This document shows positions 26,346 through 35,683 of a stretch of DNA of 64,000 nucleotides, piece by piece. The notes beneath the pieces were generated by a model. That model ran no database searches. It was given only the letters and a program-made list of their open reading frames with translations, and was not told the DNA's origin. The DNA is from Acidovorax sp. (lineage in GTDB: Bacteria > Pseudomonadota > Gammaproteobacteria > Burkholderiales > Burkholderiaceae_C): positions 1 to 64,000 of the forward strand of contig JAITLO010000027.1 in the NCBI GenBank assembly GCA_031277855.1. Reading direction: 5' to 3'. A program made the translations under genes and the position numbers. Each line of letters starts with the position of its first letter. Position 1 is the stretch's first letter.

Positions 26346-26407
26346 GTGTCAAGGTCATGACGGGTAACTCCCTGTTGTCGGTCATGCGTGTGACAGGGCC
26401 ATGACAG
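26346..26407 (-). promoter_or_regulatory. Two PHO boxes upstream of ugpC
   Basis: On the minus strand CTGTCAT-GGCC-CTGTCAC (26407-26390) is a near-ideal PhoB site: two 7-base direct repeats with a 4-base spacer. A weaker unit CCGTCAT-GACC-TTGACAC lies at 26363-26346, with starts 44 bases apart, about four helical turns. TAGACT (26335-26330) lies 10 bases past the second unit and GACAAC (26379-26374) 10 bases past the first; either could be the -10. Expected effect: induction of ugpCBAE on phosphate starvation. Confidence 0.75.
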
Positions 26408-26511
26408 GCAACACGCATGCACAGCTGTTGCGCTTTGCCACAAGCACAAGCTCACAAAAACAGAGCAACAAGCGAAACAGGTGTAAGCTTTACAGCCATT
26501 TTTTATAAAAA

Positions 26512-26911
26512 TCAGGGCACACGTGGGTCATCGGCCCAGGAGATTTGTGCATCCCCCGAGATCGTCAACAGCTTCACGGGCTGGCGCGCCAGCTGCCGGT
26601 GCCACAGGTCTTGGGGCACGATGCAGACGCCGCCTTGCCGCAGCAGCTCGGTCTGCGGCCCGGCTTCCGTCAACAGCGTGACCTCCACCTCACCCTCCAC
26701 GGCACACAGCAGCTCGTCCGTGTGGGGATGGTTTTCCCAAGGGGTCAGTCCCACAAAGCTGCCGATGTAAAGCCCCCCCGCTTCCGAAAGTGACCTGCAT
26801 GGGGAAGGCATCCACGTCTTGCTCGGGCAGAGCGGTCTCAGTGAGATCAGCCAGCGGCAGTGCATTCAGGACAGCCCTCACATCGAAAACGCACAAAGAT
26901 CTTGCATCCAT
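26512..26911 (-). pseudogene. Cupin-domain protein with a frameshift in a G7 run
   Basis: Two reading frames together give one cupin protein of about 132 residues. The N-terminal part (from ATG 26911, MDARSLCVFDVRAVLNALP...) runs to MQVTFGSGG; the C-terminal part continues in another frame with LYIGSFVGLTPWENHPHTDELLCAVEG and ends ISWADDPRVP. The switch falls at seven consecutive G on the coding strand (26779-26773); removing one G restores a continuous frame. The metal-binding region (HPHTDE...) is intact. Possible explanations are true inactivation, sequencing error, or slippage-based on/off expression. A good ribosome-binding site (GGGGAG) precedes ATG 26911. Function unknown. Confidence 0.7.
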
Positions 26912-26992
26912 TTTCCCACTCCCCAAATCACAAATAAGCCGGCGGGAACGCCATCCAGGCCGGCTTGGCAGACGATCAAAATAATCTACATA

Positions 26993-27862
26993 TCAAGCAT
27001 GCGTGATTTTTTCTGTTTGAAGCATTTCCATGAGCAATATGGAAAAGATGATGATCACCGCTCCAGATATATTTACCAAAGTCAAGCGCTCGTTCAATAA
27101 GAAATAGCCAAACAGCCCTCCAAATACCGGCTCCAAGACCAGGATCATGGCGATGACTTGCTCGGGATAATAAATTTGTGCTTTGGTTTGGGCATAAAAA
27201 CCAAAAGCAGTCCCCCATATACCCACAAGCACAATGGTGGCCATATCTTCCTGCTGCCAAGAAATTTTAGGCGCTTCAAAAATCAATGCATAAGCCATTG
27301 ACAAGGCACCGACAATGGATACCTGAACCCATGCCAGCTTGTCTGCCTCCAGAATTTTGCTATATCTTGACAGATAGATGATATGCAAAGCTGTAAATAT
27401 CGCGCAGCCCAAAACCAGGAGATCGCCTATCGATATTTGAAAATCATTGATCGTCAGCAAGCCCAGGCCAAAGACGGTTGCCATGACAAAAAACCATTGC
27501 TGATATGTTATCCGCTTTCGGTTGATCAAAACATTCAGCACCGGTGTGAATACAACCGCCGTCCCCGTGATAAATGCCGCATTGGATGCTGTCGTATGCG
27601 CAATACCTTCGGTTTGAAAAGCAAAGGCTGCGAACAGCATGATTCCCGGCACGACGCCCCCTTTGATATGCGCTTGGATATGGCGTATGTTTTTCTTGAT
27701 AGCGATCAAAGCAAAGAGAAAAGCCGAAGCCAGTAAAAATCTCAAACTATTGAACATGGAAGCGCTCATATGATTCATAGCGTTATGAATAGCGCTAAAA
27801 GACCAGCCCCAGATGATGGTCACCAAAATCATGGCGCACAGCCAGAATTTTTTGCTTTGCAT
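26993..27862 (-). CDS. EamA/DMT transporter on AT-rich DNA
   Basis: An approximately 289-residue membrane protein with ten hydrophobic segments in two EamA halves (LVTIIWGWSFSAIHNAMN at the start; VLEPVFGGLFGYFLLNERLTLVNISGAVIIIFSILLME at the end). Substrate unknown. Base composition and codon use differ sharply from the neighbours: A/T-ending codons (ATA, AAA, TTT, GAA) are common and Lys/Ile/Asn are frequent, which suggests recent transfer. ATG 27862 is chosen; the frame continues to a TTG at 27922 without a ribosome-binding site. It sits between a broken cupin gene and a YciI-like gene. Confidence 0.8.
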   Translation of the reverse strand: MQSKKFWLCAMILVTIIWGWSFSAIHNAMNHMSASMFNSLRFLLASAFLFALIAIKKNIRHIQAHIKGGVVPGIMLFAAFAFQTEGIAHTTASNAAFITGTAVVFTPVLNVLINRKRITYQQWFFVMATVFGLGLLTINDFQISIGDLLVLGCAIFTALHIIYLSRYSKILEADKLAWVQVSIVGALSMAYALIFEAPKISWQQEDMATIVLVGIWGTAFGFYAQTKAQIYYPEQVIAMILVLEPVFGGLFGYFLLNERLTLVNISGAVIIIFSILLMEMLQTEKITHA

Positions 27863-28008
27863 TGGATTGCATTGCTGAGATTTATAAAAACCTTGAAAAC
27901 AATACTTCAAGTCCCACCTCAAACAATGAAAATCACAAATCTTTAATTATTTTTCATCAAGCCAGAATATATATCTCGCATACGAATAAATTGACATAGA
28001 AATAAAAC

Positions 28009-28028
28009 ATGCCCCAGTCCTGGGGCAT
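28009..28028 (-). terminator. Intrinsic terminator after the YciI-like gene
   Basis: ATGCCCCAG-TC-CTGGGGCAT, a perfect 9-bp stem (realistically 8 bp with a 4-base loop), followed on the minus strand by GTTTTATTTC. It lies 65 bases past the stop of the YciI-like gene and separates it from the AT-rich transporter. Confidence 0.75.
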
Positions 28029-28093
28029 AAAACAGACGGCAGGCGGTACTTGTCTGTGGGAGCGTCGATCCGACGCAGCGCGCCTTGGCTCTC

Positions 28094-28396
28094 TCAAGTC
28101 GGGTGTATGGGCGTCTTGGCGTCCTTGCCCACCACCGTGGTCCAGGGCTGGATCTCGTAGCGCGCCACCAGGCCGTTGAGGTAGTAGGGGTCGTCCTTGA
28201 CAAAAGCCTCTATGGGCGCCGCGCTGGGCGCATCAAACACATAGACAGCGCGGTCTGGCGGTTCACCTGCCGCACCGGCCAGCACCAGCAGGCCCTGTGC
28301 CTGGGCCTGCCAGGCCTTGGCGATATGGGCATTGCGGTAGGCGCCACGGCGCTCCAGGTAGTCGGCGGTGTAGTGGTAGGTCAGCAGATGGTGCAT
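28094..28396 (-). CDS. YciI-like protein
   Basis: A 100-residue dimeric alpha-beta barrel protein of the YciI family: start MHHLLTYHYTADYLERRGAYRNAHI with the conserved His pair, then GLLVLAGAAGEPPDRAVYVFDA and the closing FVKDDPYYLNGLVARYEIQPW. Members are small putative enzymes related to chlorodienelactone-type dehydrochlorinases; the role of stand-alone YciI is unknown. The ATG at 28396 fits the family N terminus; longer in-frame starts add unrelated sequence. Confidence 0.85.
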   Translation of the reverse strand: MHHLLTYHYTADYLERRGAYRNAHIAKAWQAQAQGLLVLAGAAGEPPDRAVYVFDAPSAAPIEAFVKDDPYYLNGLVARYEIQPWTTVVGKDAKTPIHPT

Positions 28397-28493
28397 GGCA
28401 ATACCTCCAAGAACGCGATGCGGCAGATCGTGCCTGGGCGCTGCGGCGCCAACAAGAGGATTTACGAAATATCGCTGCACCGGTCGTAGAGAC

Positions 28494-28529
28494 AAAAAAA
28501 GCGCCGCAACGGAAAACCGCTGCGGCGCT
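28494..28529 (-). terminator. Intrinsic terminator of the alpha-2-macroglobulin gene
   Basis: On the minus strand AGCGCCGCAGCGG-TTTT-CCGTTGCGGCGCT, a 13-bp stem with one G.T pair, is followed by seven T. It lies about 50 bases past the stop of the large gene and upstream of the YciI-like gene. Confidence 0.9.
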
Positions 28530-28577
28530 GCTTGTGGAACGCCCCACTGCGTTCTACCGCAGCGGGGCGGTCAAGCC

Positions 28578-31500
28578 TCAGGGCTTGCCCTGGGTGGCTT
28601 GTTTGACCTGCATGGTGGCATTGGGCGCTTCACCAAACATTTCCGGGGCGTACAGCGCCTCCACCCGGGTGGGGGGCAACGCAAACGTGCCGGCATTGTT
28701 CAGGCGCATGGTGTATTCCACCGCCGACTTGCCCTTGGGCAGGTAGGCGTAGTAGGCCCTGAAGCCGTCCTGCGCCCGCTCTTCAAAGGCAGGCCAGGCG
28801 CCTTCGGCCGACTTTTGACCGACCACGGCGACTTCGGAGTCCCGGCCCAGGCCGCTGCCCAGGATGGTGGCGCCGGCCGGTATGGGGTCGTTGATCACGG
28901 CCCAGGTCATGTCGGCACCGGCCTCCACCTCCAGCCGCACGCGCAGCACATCGCCGCGCTGGTAGCTGCCGGCGCTGGCGCCCTCGCCCTGCTGCACCGC
29001 GGTGATGGTCTTGCGCACGGCATAGCCGGCGTTAAAGGCCTGCTTGCGCGGCACGGCGGCCAGCGACTGCAGCGTGACCCAGGGCTTGCCTGCACCGTGG
29101 TGGGTGATGCGCAGCTCGCCCTGGCGACGCTCGCCCCAGGGCATGTAGATGCGCTGCGGCTGGGTCGGGTCTTGCTGCACGCCACCGGCTAGGACGGAGG
29201 TCAGCGCATCCAGCGCCGCGCCATCCTGGGCCGAATCGGCCACCGGGGCCTGGGCCGGCACGTTCTTCCAGTCCACATTCACGGACTGGGCGCCCAGCAC
29301 CGTGGTGGTGGTGCCATTGACGGGCGTGGACTCGAACTGGCGCGAGAACTGGCGCAGCGCCAGCCCACCCCAGACGTTGGCCGTGGTCGTGCTCCAGGCA
29401 CCGCCTTGCTGGCGGGCCAGCAAACCGGTCACCATGCGCGGCACTTCCTCGTGCCAGGAGGTGTCGGCCATGGCCAGCAACAGCAGGCGTGCGGCATTGC
29501 TGTCGGTGTCATGCATCAGCCACCACCAGCGGTCCTGGGCATCGGTGCTGAAGGCCAGCTGGCTGCCGTGGTAGCTCAATCGGCTGCGCAGCTGTTGCTG
29601 GGCCTCGGCCAGGCGCTCGGCACGCTGGGGCACGTCCTGCACCTTTTGCAGCACGGTGATCCAGTCGATCAGCGTGTGCGTGGGCCATTGCACCGGCGTG
29701 ATGTCGATGCTGCCCAGCATGCGGGCCTGGGCCTTGCCGCTCAATGCCAGGGCGGCAATGGCGGCCAGCTTGCGCTCCTGCAAGTCCTGGCGCGGGCTCC
29801 AGAACTTGCGCTGCAGCCGCCCTTCGATAAAGGCGATCAGACCGGACTCCATCTGGGCGCGCTGGGCGCTGGGAATGGCAAACGCCGTATCCAGCTGGGC
29901 AGCCGCATGGGCCACGTTCAGCAGGTGGGCGGTGAGGCTGTCACTGCCCAGGGCGCGCTGGCCGTCCGACACCGGGAAGTACAGGGCCAGGCCGTCGCTG
30001 TCCAGGTAGGTGGGCAGGTTCTCCATGCTGCGGCGCCACAGGTCGGCATTCTTCAGGCCGATGGCGCGGCTGGTGGTCTGCTCCAGGCAGGTGTAGGGAT
30101 AGCGTTCCCACCAGGCGCGCACGCCGGGCAGGCCATCCGGCCCACCGGCCAGCTGGGGGCTGAAGTTCAGGCGCAGGCCGCCGCGGCCCGGCAGGGCATT
30201 GGCCGGCAGATTGACCTGCTGGTTCCAAGGCCCATCCAACTGCTGCAGCACCGATTGCTGCACCGACAGCGGCACGGCCGCATCCACGCGCTGGCTGATC
30301 TTCAGCGTATCGCTGGCACCGCTCTTCTTGTCCTTGGCCTGCACCTCCCACAGCAGTTGCTGGCTGCGGCTTTGGCCCAGGGCGGCGGGCACGGTCACCT
30401 CCCACACCACCTCGCGCGACTCACCGGCGGGAATGTCCACGGTCTGGGCCTTGAGGTCCAGCCAGGTGGCACGCGGGCTCAGCTCCACCTGCATGGCGGC
30501 TGCCGTGGTGTTGCGCAGCGTGAGCTGGGCACGGAACTGGTCGCCCTCGCGCACCAGCGGCGGCAGGCCGCTGACGATTTGCAGGTCTTGCGTGGTGCGG
30601 ATGGAGGCCTCTCCGGTGCCAAACCACTGCACGCCATCGTCGGCCACGGCCGCGATGCGGAAGGCGGTGAGGGCATCGTTCAGCGGCACATTCACCGTGG
30701 CCTTGCCATGGGCGTCCAGCACTACGTGCGGGTTCCACAGCAGCAAGGTATCCAGCAGCTCGCGCGTGGGCGCACGGCCACCGCCACCACCGGCGGGCAC
30801 GGCTTTTTTGCCGTAGTGACGGCGGCCGATGATTTCCATCTGCGCCGTGGCGGTTTGCACGCCCCAGCTACGGCGCTGCCACATGGCGTCGCGCAGCTGC
30901 CAGCTGGTGTTGGGCATCAGCTCCAGCAGGGCCTGGTCCACTGCGGCCAGGGCCACTTCGGCGCCGGCTGCGGGCTTGCCATCCGGCCGCTTGACCTCGA
31001 TGGTCACGCGGGCGGTCTCGCGGATGCGGTAGCTGTTTTTCTCCGGGGTGACGCTGACCTGCAAGGTCTGGCCCTTCTGGCCCACTTGCAGCTCGGTCAT
31101 GCCCAGGCGGTAAGCCGGCTTGGACAGATCCACCAGGGCCGTGGGTGCCACATACTGCTTGCCCTCATGCCAGAAGGCCTGCCACCAGGCACGGGGGGTT
31201 TTGTAGCCCCAAGTGAAGAAGCTGTACCAGGGCACTTCGACCAGGCGGCCGCGCAGCGCCATCACGCTGACGTAGACATTGGGGCCCCATTCCTTTTGGA
31301 TGGGCACGTCCACCGTCGGGTTGTCGCCGCTCAGCTCGACCACGCGGGCATCCAGAATGCCTTCGCGCTCCACTGTCACCAGGGCGGTGGCCTGGCGGAA
31401 GGGCATGCGCACCTGCAGGCGCGCGGTCTCTCCGGCCTCGTAGCTGCGCTTTTCGGGCAGCAGGTCCATGCGGTCATGGTCCTGGCCGCCAAACCACAGC

Positions 31501-34500
31501 TCGCCCTGGCGTGTGATCCACACGCTGGTGGCGGCCTGCACGGCGTTGCCCTTGTCGTCCTTGGCAATGGCAATCAGCTCCACCTCACCGGATTGCTCCA
31601 GCTTGGTATTGCACAGCAGCAGGCCACGGCTGTCGCTGCTGCCGCTGCAGATTTCACCCAGGTCTTTGCTGCTTTCGTGGTTGTCGTAGGTGTAAAAGCC
31701 CCCCACCATGCGCTTGCGCGACGAAGAGGTGGTGTGCAGCACGGCCTTGACCGCCAGCGACACGCCGGCCTTGGGCTTGCCATCCAGCCCCAGGGCCAGG
31801 GCCTGGAAGCGCAGTTGCTGGCCCGCAGCCACCCAGCCTTCGGCGCGCACAGCCGCCACCACGGCCGATGGCCACAGCGTGTGCGTGCTGCGCAGGGTCT
31901 GGATTTCGCCGTTCGGGTCGGCATAAGTGGCTTCCAGCACCAGGTCTTGCGGCTGCTCGGAGGCGGGCAGCTTGTCGATCACCACCTGACCCTGGCCTTG
32001 CTTGTCCAGCTTCAGGGCCGCACGGTCCAGCACGATGCGGTTGTGCTCGGTGGCTTCGCCGTCCTCACCACCATCGCCATTGCCACCGCGCTGGGACTGG
32101 GGCGTGCCAAAGCTGTAGTCGTCCCAGCCAGGCAGGCTGGCGTAGTGCGGGCGCACCATGGCCGTGACCTGCACCGGCAGGCCGGCAGCGGCACCGCCGT
32201 TGACATAGTCCAGGCGCACGCCCACTTCCAGCTTGCTCGGGCGCACCAGCGGGCCCTTGGCCACCGGCGCCACCTGGCCTTGCAGCACGGGCAGGCGGAA
32301 GGCTTCCACACGGAAGCTGCCCGAGCCCATGGAGCTGCCGTCCGCCAGGCGCAGCTCGACCTCGTACTCGCCCAGCTTGGCCGCGCGCGGCACGGCAAAG
32401 CTGGATTCGGCGTTCTTGCCGCCGCTGCTGGTGGCGCGCCACTGCAGGGCCTGCTTGAACTGCTGGCCGCTGCCGGTGTGGGTGATGACCAGCTCCTGCG
32501 GCCATTGCTTGGGCAGGTCCAGGCCCGCCAGGGACTGGGTGCGCAAGAAGTGCTTCATGGACACGGTTTCGCCGGCACGCACCAGGGTGCGGTCCATCAC
32601 CGTGTGGGCCACCAGCTGGCGCTCGCCCGACCAGGAAACGGGCACGTTGAAGCGCCAGGGCTCTATGCCTTTTTGCCAGTCGCTCCAGGTGAAGGCCATA
32701 TCGGCCACACCGGCCTGGGTGGCACGGGCGCTGACAAAGTAGGCGCCGCTGCCATGGTGGCCGTCGCAGCGCGGGGCTTCATCAGGCAGCTGCGGCAAAC
32801 GCAGCATGCCTTGGGCGTCGGTACGGCCCTGGGCCACGGCCTTGCCGCTGCAGGTCGAGACCTGCACCTGGGCATCGGCCACGGACTTGCCCTTGTCCAG
32901 CGAGGTCACCCAGACCATGGAGCCTTCGCGCCCCAGTTTGAAGTGCACGGCCAGGTTGGTGACCAGGGTGGCGGTGCGCACATACATGGTGCGGCCGCTG
33001 CCATAGCGCTCATCCAGCAGGGATTCGCCCAGGCGGGGCGAGGCAATCTCGACCACATGGAAACCCGCGCTCAGCGGAATGCCCACCACTTCGAAGGGAC
33101 GGGGGTCGTCCTTGCTGCCCTTGGGCAGCTGCAAACGCTCCACCCCGCTCTGGCCCTGCAGCAGCGAAAGCTGGCGCGTAGCGACATAGTGGCGCTCATC
33201 GGAGTCAATCACCGGTGGCAGCGGGCTCTTGAGTTCGCTGCCCGCCTGTTTGCGGGAGACCGAGCCCTCGTGGTAGCGGTTCACCTTGTCCAGCCAGCGG
33301 ATGATGTCGGCGTCGCTTTGCACCTTCATCGATCCCACCTGCGAGGCCGACACATCGAGCTGCGACTCCACCTTGCGCAGCGTGACGGGCAGCAGGGCCG
33401 GGCCGTCCGGGCCTTCGGCAAAGCGCTCCACAATGCCAAAGGGCGCGGCGGCAAACTTGGCCAGCAGCGGCGTATCCCCGGTCTTGATGGCCAGGGGGAA
33501 CATGGAGGCATTGCGCAGCGGGCGGCCCGCGTCGTCGTGCAAGTCCTTGGGCAGCTCCAGCTTGTAGCTGGTCAGCGGCTTGAGCCCGCCTTCAAAGCGC
33601 AGGCTGCGCACATCGCCGCCCTCGCTTTCCAGCGCCGGCTTGAGGGTGTCGCCACCGCCCACCAGGCGAACGTTCTGTGCCTGGGCGCGCGACACTGCGG
33701 CGCTGAAATACAGCGACACCGGGCGCACGGGCAGGCAACCTGCCTGGGCGTTTTCACGCTCGCAGCGCATCTCGGCGCTGAAGGCCTCGCGCACGGCATA
33801 GTCAAAGCGCTTTTCCTCGCGGTTGACCACGCCTTGGGGGCCGGCCACGCCCTTGCCATAGATCAGCTGCATGCTGCTGCCCGCGGTCAAGCGGCGGTTG
33901 CAGGTCAGCACGGCAAATTGATCGGGCGACTTTTTCAGCAGCTCCTTGTCCCAGACCTGGGACTGCAGCACAGCATCGCGCTCCTTGCCCTCGATCCAGC
34001 GCACGGGAATGCGCTCGCCCACATCCTCGGCCTGGCAGTAGACGTTCTGTACCAGGCTTTGGCGCGTAGCCGCACCGCTGAGTTGCAGCGCAAAGTACTG
34101 CTCTTCATCAATGGACTGCCAGCCACGCGGCCAGATCTGGCGCACAAAGGGGCCGGCCGTCTCGAATTGATAGCGCTTGCTGCTGGTCAGCGTTGCGCCA
34201 GAGACTGATTTGAATGCTTTTTTCGATGTGACCGCGCAGCGCGTGCCCGGAGGCAAGGGGCTGTTCCATTGCCAGACCCACTCGCGAGCGTTGTTCCAGC
34301 GGCCGCTGCCACCAGGCAAACCGCCGTCAGGGGTACAGGCCAGCTCGACTGGTGCCGGCCCCTCGGCCGAACCCAGTGCCACGGCATCGGCATCCAGCCG
34401 GACCACCAGTTGCCGAATCTCCGCCACCTGCCCTTGCGGGGTGACGTTCTGTATATCCAATGCCTGGGCCTGCCCTGTCCACGCGACGGTGGCTGCTGCT

Positions 34501-34523
34501 GCCCATCCCAGCAAGTGCTTCAT
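28578..34523 (-). CDS. Bacterial alpha-2-macroglobulin with thioester motif
   Basis: A 1981-residue secreted protein, the largest in the window. Residues 1-21 form a signal peptide (MKHLLGWAAAATVAWTGQAQA-LD) without a lipid-anchor Cys. MG-type beta domains follow, then a bait-like region and the thioester motif CLEQ (Cys1479 to Gln1482, in YPYTCLEQTTSRAIG), an alpha-helical TED domain and a C-terminal receptor-like domain. Bacterial A2Ms trap attacking proteases in the periplasm. E. coli YfhM is a lipoprotein encoded beside pbpC; this one appears soluble and lies about 9 kb from pbpC. The start at 34523 has GAGGAG 7-12 bases upstream. Confidence 0.9.
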   Translation of the reverse strand: MKHLLGWAAAATVAWTGQAQALDIQNVTPQGQVAEIRQLVVRLDADAVALGSAEGPAPVELACTPDGGLPGGSGRWNNAREWVWQWNSPLPPGTRCAVTSKKAFKSVSGATLTSSKRYQFETAGPFVRQIWPRGWQSIDEEQYFALQLSGAATRQSLVQNVYCQAEDVGERIPVRWIEGKERDAVLQSQVWDKELLKKSPDQFAVLTCNRRLTAGSSMQLIYGKGVAGPQGVVNREEKRFDYAVREAFSAEMRCERENAQAGCLPVRPVSLYFSAAVSRAQAQNVRLVGGGDTLKPALESEGGDVRSLRFEGGLKPLTSYKLELPKDLHDDAGRPLRNASMFPLAIKTGDTPLLAKFAAAPFGIVERFAEGPDGPALLPVTLRKVESQLDVSASQVGSMKVQSDADIIRWLDKVNRYHEGSVSRKQAGSELKSPLPPVIDSDERHYVATRQLSLLQGQSGVERLQLPKGSKDDPRPFEVVGIPLSAGFHVVEIASPRLGESLLDERYGSGRTMYVRTATLVTNLAVHFKLGREGSMVWVTSLDKGKSVADAQVQVSTCSGKAVAQGRTDAQGMLRLPQLPDEAPRCDGHHGSGAYFVSARATQAGVADMAFTWSDWQKGIEPWRFNVPVSWSGERQLVAHTVMDRTLVRAGETVSMKHFLRTQSLAGLDLPKQWPQELVITHTGSGQQFKQALQWRATSSGGKNAESSFAVPRAAKLGEYEVELRLADGSSMGSGSFRVEAFRLPVLQGQVAPVAKGPLVRPSKLEVGVRLDYVNGGAAAGLPVQVTAMVRPHYASLPGWDDYSFGTPQSQRGGNGDGGEDGEATEHNRIVLDRAALKLDKQGQGQVVIDKLPASEQPQDLVLEATYADPNGEIQTLRSTHTLWPSAVVAAVRAEGWVAAGQQLRFQALALGLDGKPKAGVSLAVKAVLHTTSSSRKRMVGGFYTYDNHESSKDLGEICSGSSDSRGLLLCNTKLEQSGEVELIAIAKDDKGNAVQAATSVWITRQGELWFGGQDHDRMDLLPEKRSYEAGETARLQVRMPFRQATALVTVEREGILDARVVELSGDNPTVDVPIQKEWGPNVYVSVMALRGRLVEVPWYSFFTWGYKTPRAWWQAFWHEGKQYVAPTALVDLSKPAYRLGMTELQVGQKGQTLQVSVTPEKNSYRIRETARVTIEVKRPDGKPAAGAEVALAAVDQALLELMPNTSWQLRDAMWQRRSWGVQTATAQMEIIGRRHYGKKAVPAGGGGGRAPTRELLDTLLLWNPHVVLDAHGKATVNVPLNDALTAFRIAAVADDGVQWFGTGEASIRTTQDLQIVSGLPPLVREGDQFRAQLTLRNTTAAAMQVELSPRATWLDLKAQTVDIPAGESREVVWEVTVPAALGQSRSQQLLWEVQAKDKKSGASDTLKISQRVDAAVPLSVQQSVLQQLDGPWNQQVNLPANALPGRGGLRLNFSPQLAGGPDGLPGVRAWWERYPYTCLEQTTSRAIGLKNADLWRRSMENLPTYLDSDGLALYFPVSDGQRALGSDSLTAHLLNVAHAAAQLDTAFAIPSAQRAQMESGLIAFIEGRLQRKFWSPRQDLQERKLAAIAALALSGKAQARMLGSIDITPVQWPTHTLIDWITVLQKVQDVPQRAERLAEAQQQLRSRLSYHGSQLAFSTDAQDRWWWLMHDTDSNAARLLLLAMADTSWHEEVPRMVTGLLARQQGGAWSTTTANVWGGLALRQFSRQFESTPVNGTTTTVLGAQSVNVDWKNVPAQAPVADSAQDGAALDALTSVLAGGVQQDPTQPQRIYMPWGERRQGELRITHHGAGKPWVTLQSLAAVPRKQAFNAGYAVRKTITAVQQGEGASAGSYQRGDVLRVRLEVEAGADMTWAVINDPIPAGATILGSGLGRDSEVAVVGQKSAEGAWPAFEERAQDGFRAYYAYLPKGKSAVEYTMRLNNAGTFALPPTRVEALYAPEMFGEAPNATMQVKQATQGKP

Positions 34524-34666
34524 GCGCTCTCCTCTTGCGAAGCGACGAGCGTACCAAAGCCTTGCGACTCCATGGCGTAGGAAAGCAAAGCATTGCAAGC
34601 TGACAGCGCATCTTTTGCGTGCCGAGCTCGGGTTGACTGTGCCTAGAAAAACTTCCGCGCAAGCGC

Positions 34667-35656
34667 TTACTGCGGATGGAATCCGCTTTGGCGAATGATG
34701 CGTTTCCAGGCTGCGGTATAGGCCTGCTCGCGCTGCTTGAGCTGCTCGGGGGTCATGGCGCCCACGGTCAGGCCCATCTGCTCCAGCTGCGTGCGTATGG
34801 CCGGCCGGGCCACGGCCTCTGCCAGGGCCAGGGAAAAGCGCTGTATCCAGGCCGCATGCGTGCCATGCGGGGCATAAAAACCGTAGAACGGCATGTCTTC
34901 CAGCCCCATCAAGCCCAGCTCGCCAAAGGTGGGCGCGTCGGGGAAGGCCGCTTGCCGCTGGCCACCCAGCACGGCCAGCACACGCAGCTTGCCGGTTCTC
35001 TGGTATTCGATGAAGTCCTGCACCGAGCCAATGCAGGCCTCGATCTGCAGCCCCAGCAAATCGCCAATCATGGGCGCGCTGCCCTTGTAGGGTGCGGCCA
35101 CCAGATCCAGCTGGAAATGCCGTGCCAGCTGCTGCACCAGAAACTCCGGCGTCGATGCTGGCGCGGGAATGCCGATGGCGCTGCGCCCCTTGCCTGCCGT
35201 GCGCACCCACTGCACATACTCGGCAAAGGTCTTGGCGGGGTGGCTGCCAGGCACGGCCAGGCAGTTCACAAACGAGGCAAAACCGCCAGCGGGGACAAAG
35301 TCCTTGGCAGGATCAAAGCCAGGATGGCGCACCACCTGCGGCAGGATGGAGATGGTGTGGTCGTGCGTCAAAAACACCGTGCTGCCATCGGGCTGGGCCG
35401 CCTTGAGCTGCTGGGCCGCAATCTGGCCACCAGCGCCGGGGCGGTTTTCCACCATCACCGGCACGCCCAACAGCTCGGACAGCGGCTCCTGCAGTAGCCG
35501 GGCGATGACATCGCTGCCGCCCCCGGGTGGAAAGCCCACCAGGATGCGCAGCGGCCGCTCCCCCCGGGCCCATGCCTCGCCTGCTATAGAGGCTGCAACC
35601 AAGGCGGTGCCGGCCTGCGCAGCGCGGGAAAGAAAGTCACGTCGGGTAGAGAGCAT
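34667..35656 (-). CDS. Tripartite tricarboxylate transporter (Bug) solute-binding protein
   Basis: A 329-residue periplasmic binding protein of the Bug/TctC family. The N terminus MLSTRRDFLSRAAQAG is a Tat-type signal, with cleavage near GEAWA. The family signature VGFPPGGGSDVIARLLQ occurs early, followed by VENRPGAGGQIAAQQL and APYKGSAPMIGDLLG. Ligands of such proteins are carboxylates or small organic molecules; none can be assigned. No TctA/TctB genes are near, as usual for the expanded Bug sets of Burkholderiales. It follows argH on the same strand after a terminator. Confidence 0.88.
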   Translation of the reverse strand: MLSTRRDFLSRAAQAGTALVAASIAGEAWARGERPLRILVGFPPGGGSDVIARLLQEPLSELLGVPVMVENRPGAGGQIAAQQLKAAQPDGSTVFLTHDHTISILPQVVRHPGFDPAKDFVPAGGFASFVNCLAVPGSHPAKTFAEYVQWVRTAGKGRSAIGIPAPASTPEFLVQQLARHFQLDLVAAPYKGSAPMIGDLLGLQIEACIGSVQDFIEYQRTGKLRVLAVLGGQRQAAFPDAPTFGELGLMGLEDMPFYGFYAPHGTHAAWIQRFSLALAEAVARPAIRTQLEQMGLTVGAMTPEQLKQREQAYTAAWKRIIRQSGFHPQ

Positions 35657-35683
35657 GGTGGTTCGCTGAAACAAAGTGCCAAG

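Noticed and set aside
29406-34208. A 1600-codon open frame on the plus strand opposite the alpha-2-macroglobulin gene
   Set aside because: It is the antisense shadow of a GC-rich gene: His/Gln/Gly/Ala-rich, without motifs, while the minus-strand frame has a signal peptide, the CLEQ motif and a good ribosome-binding site.
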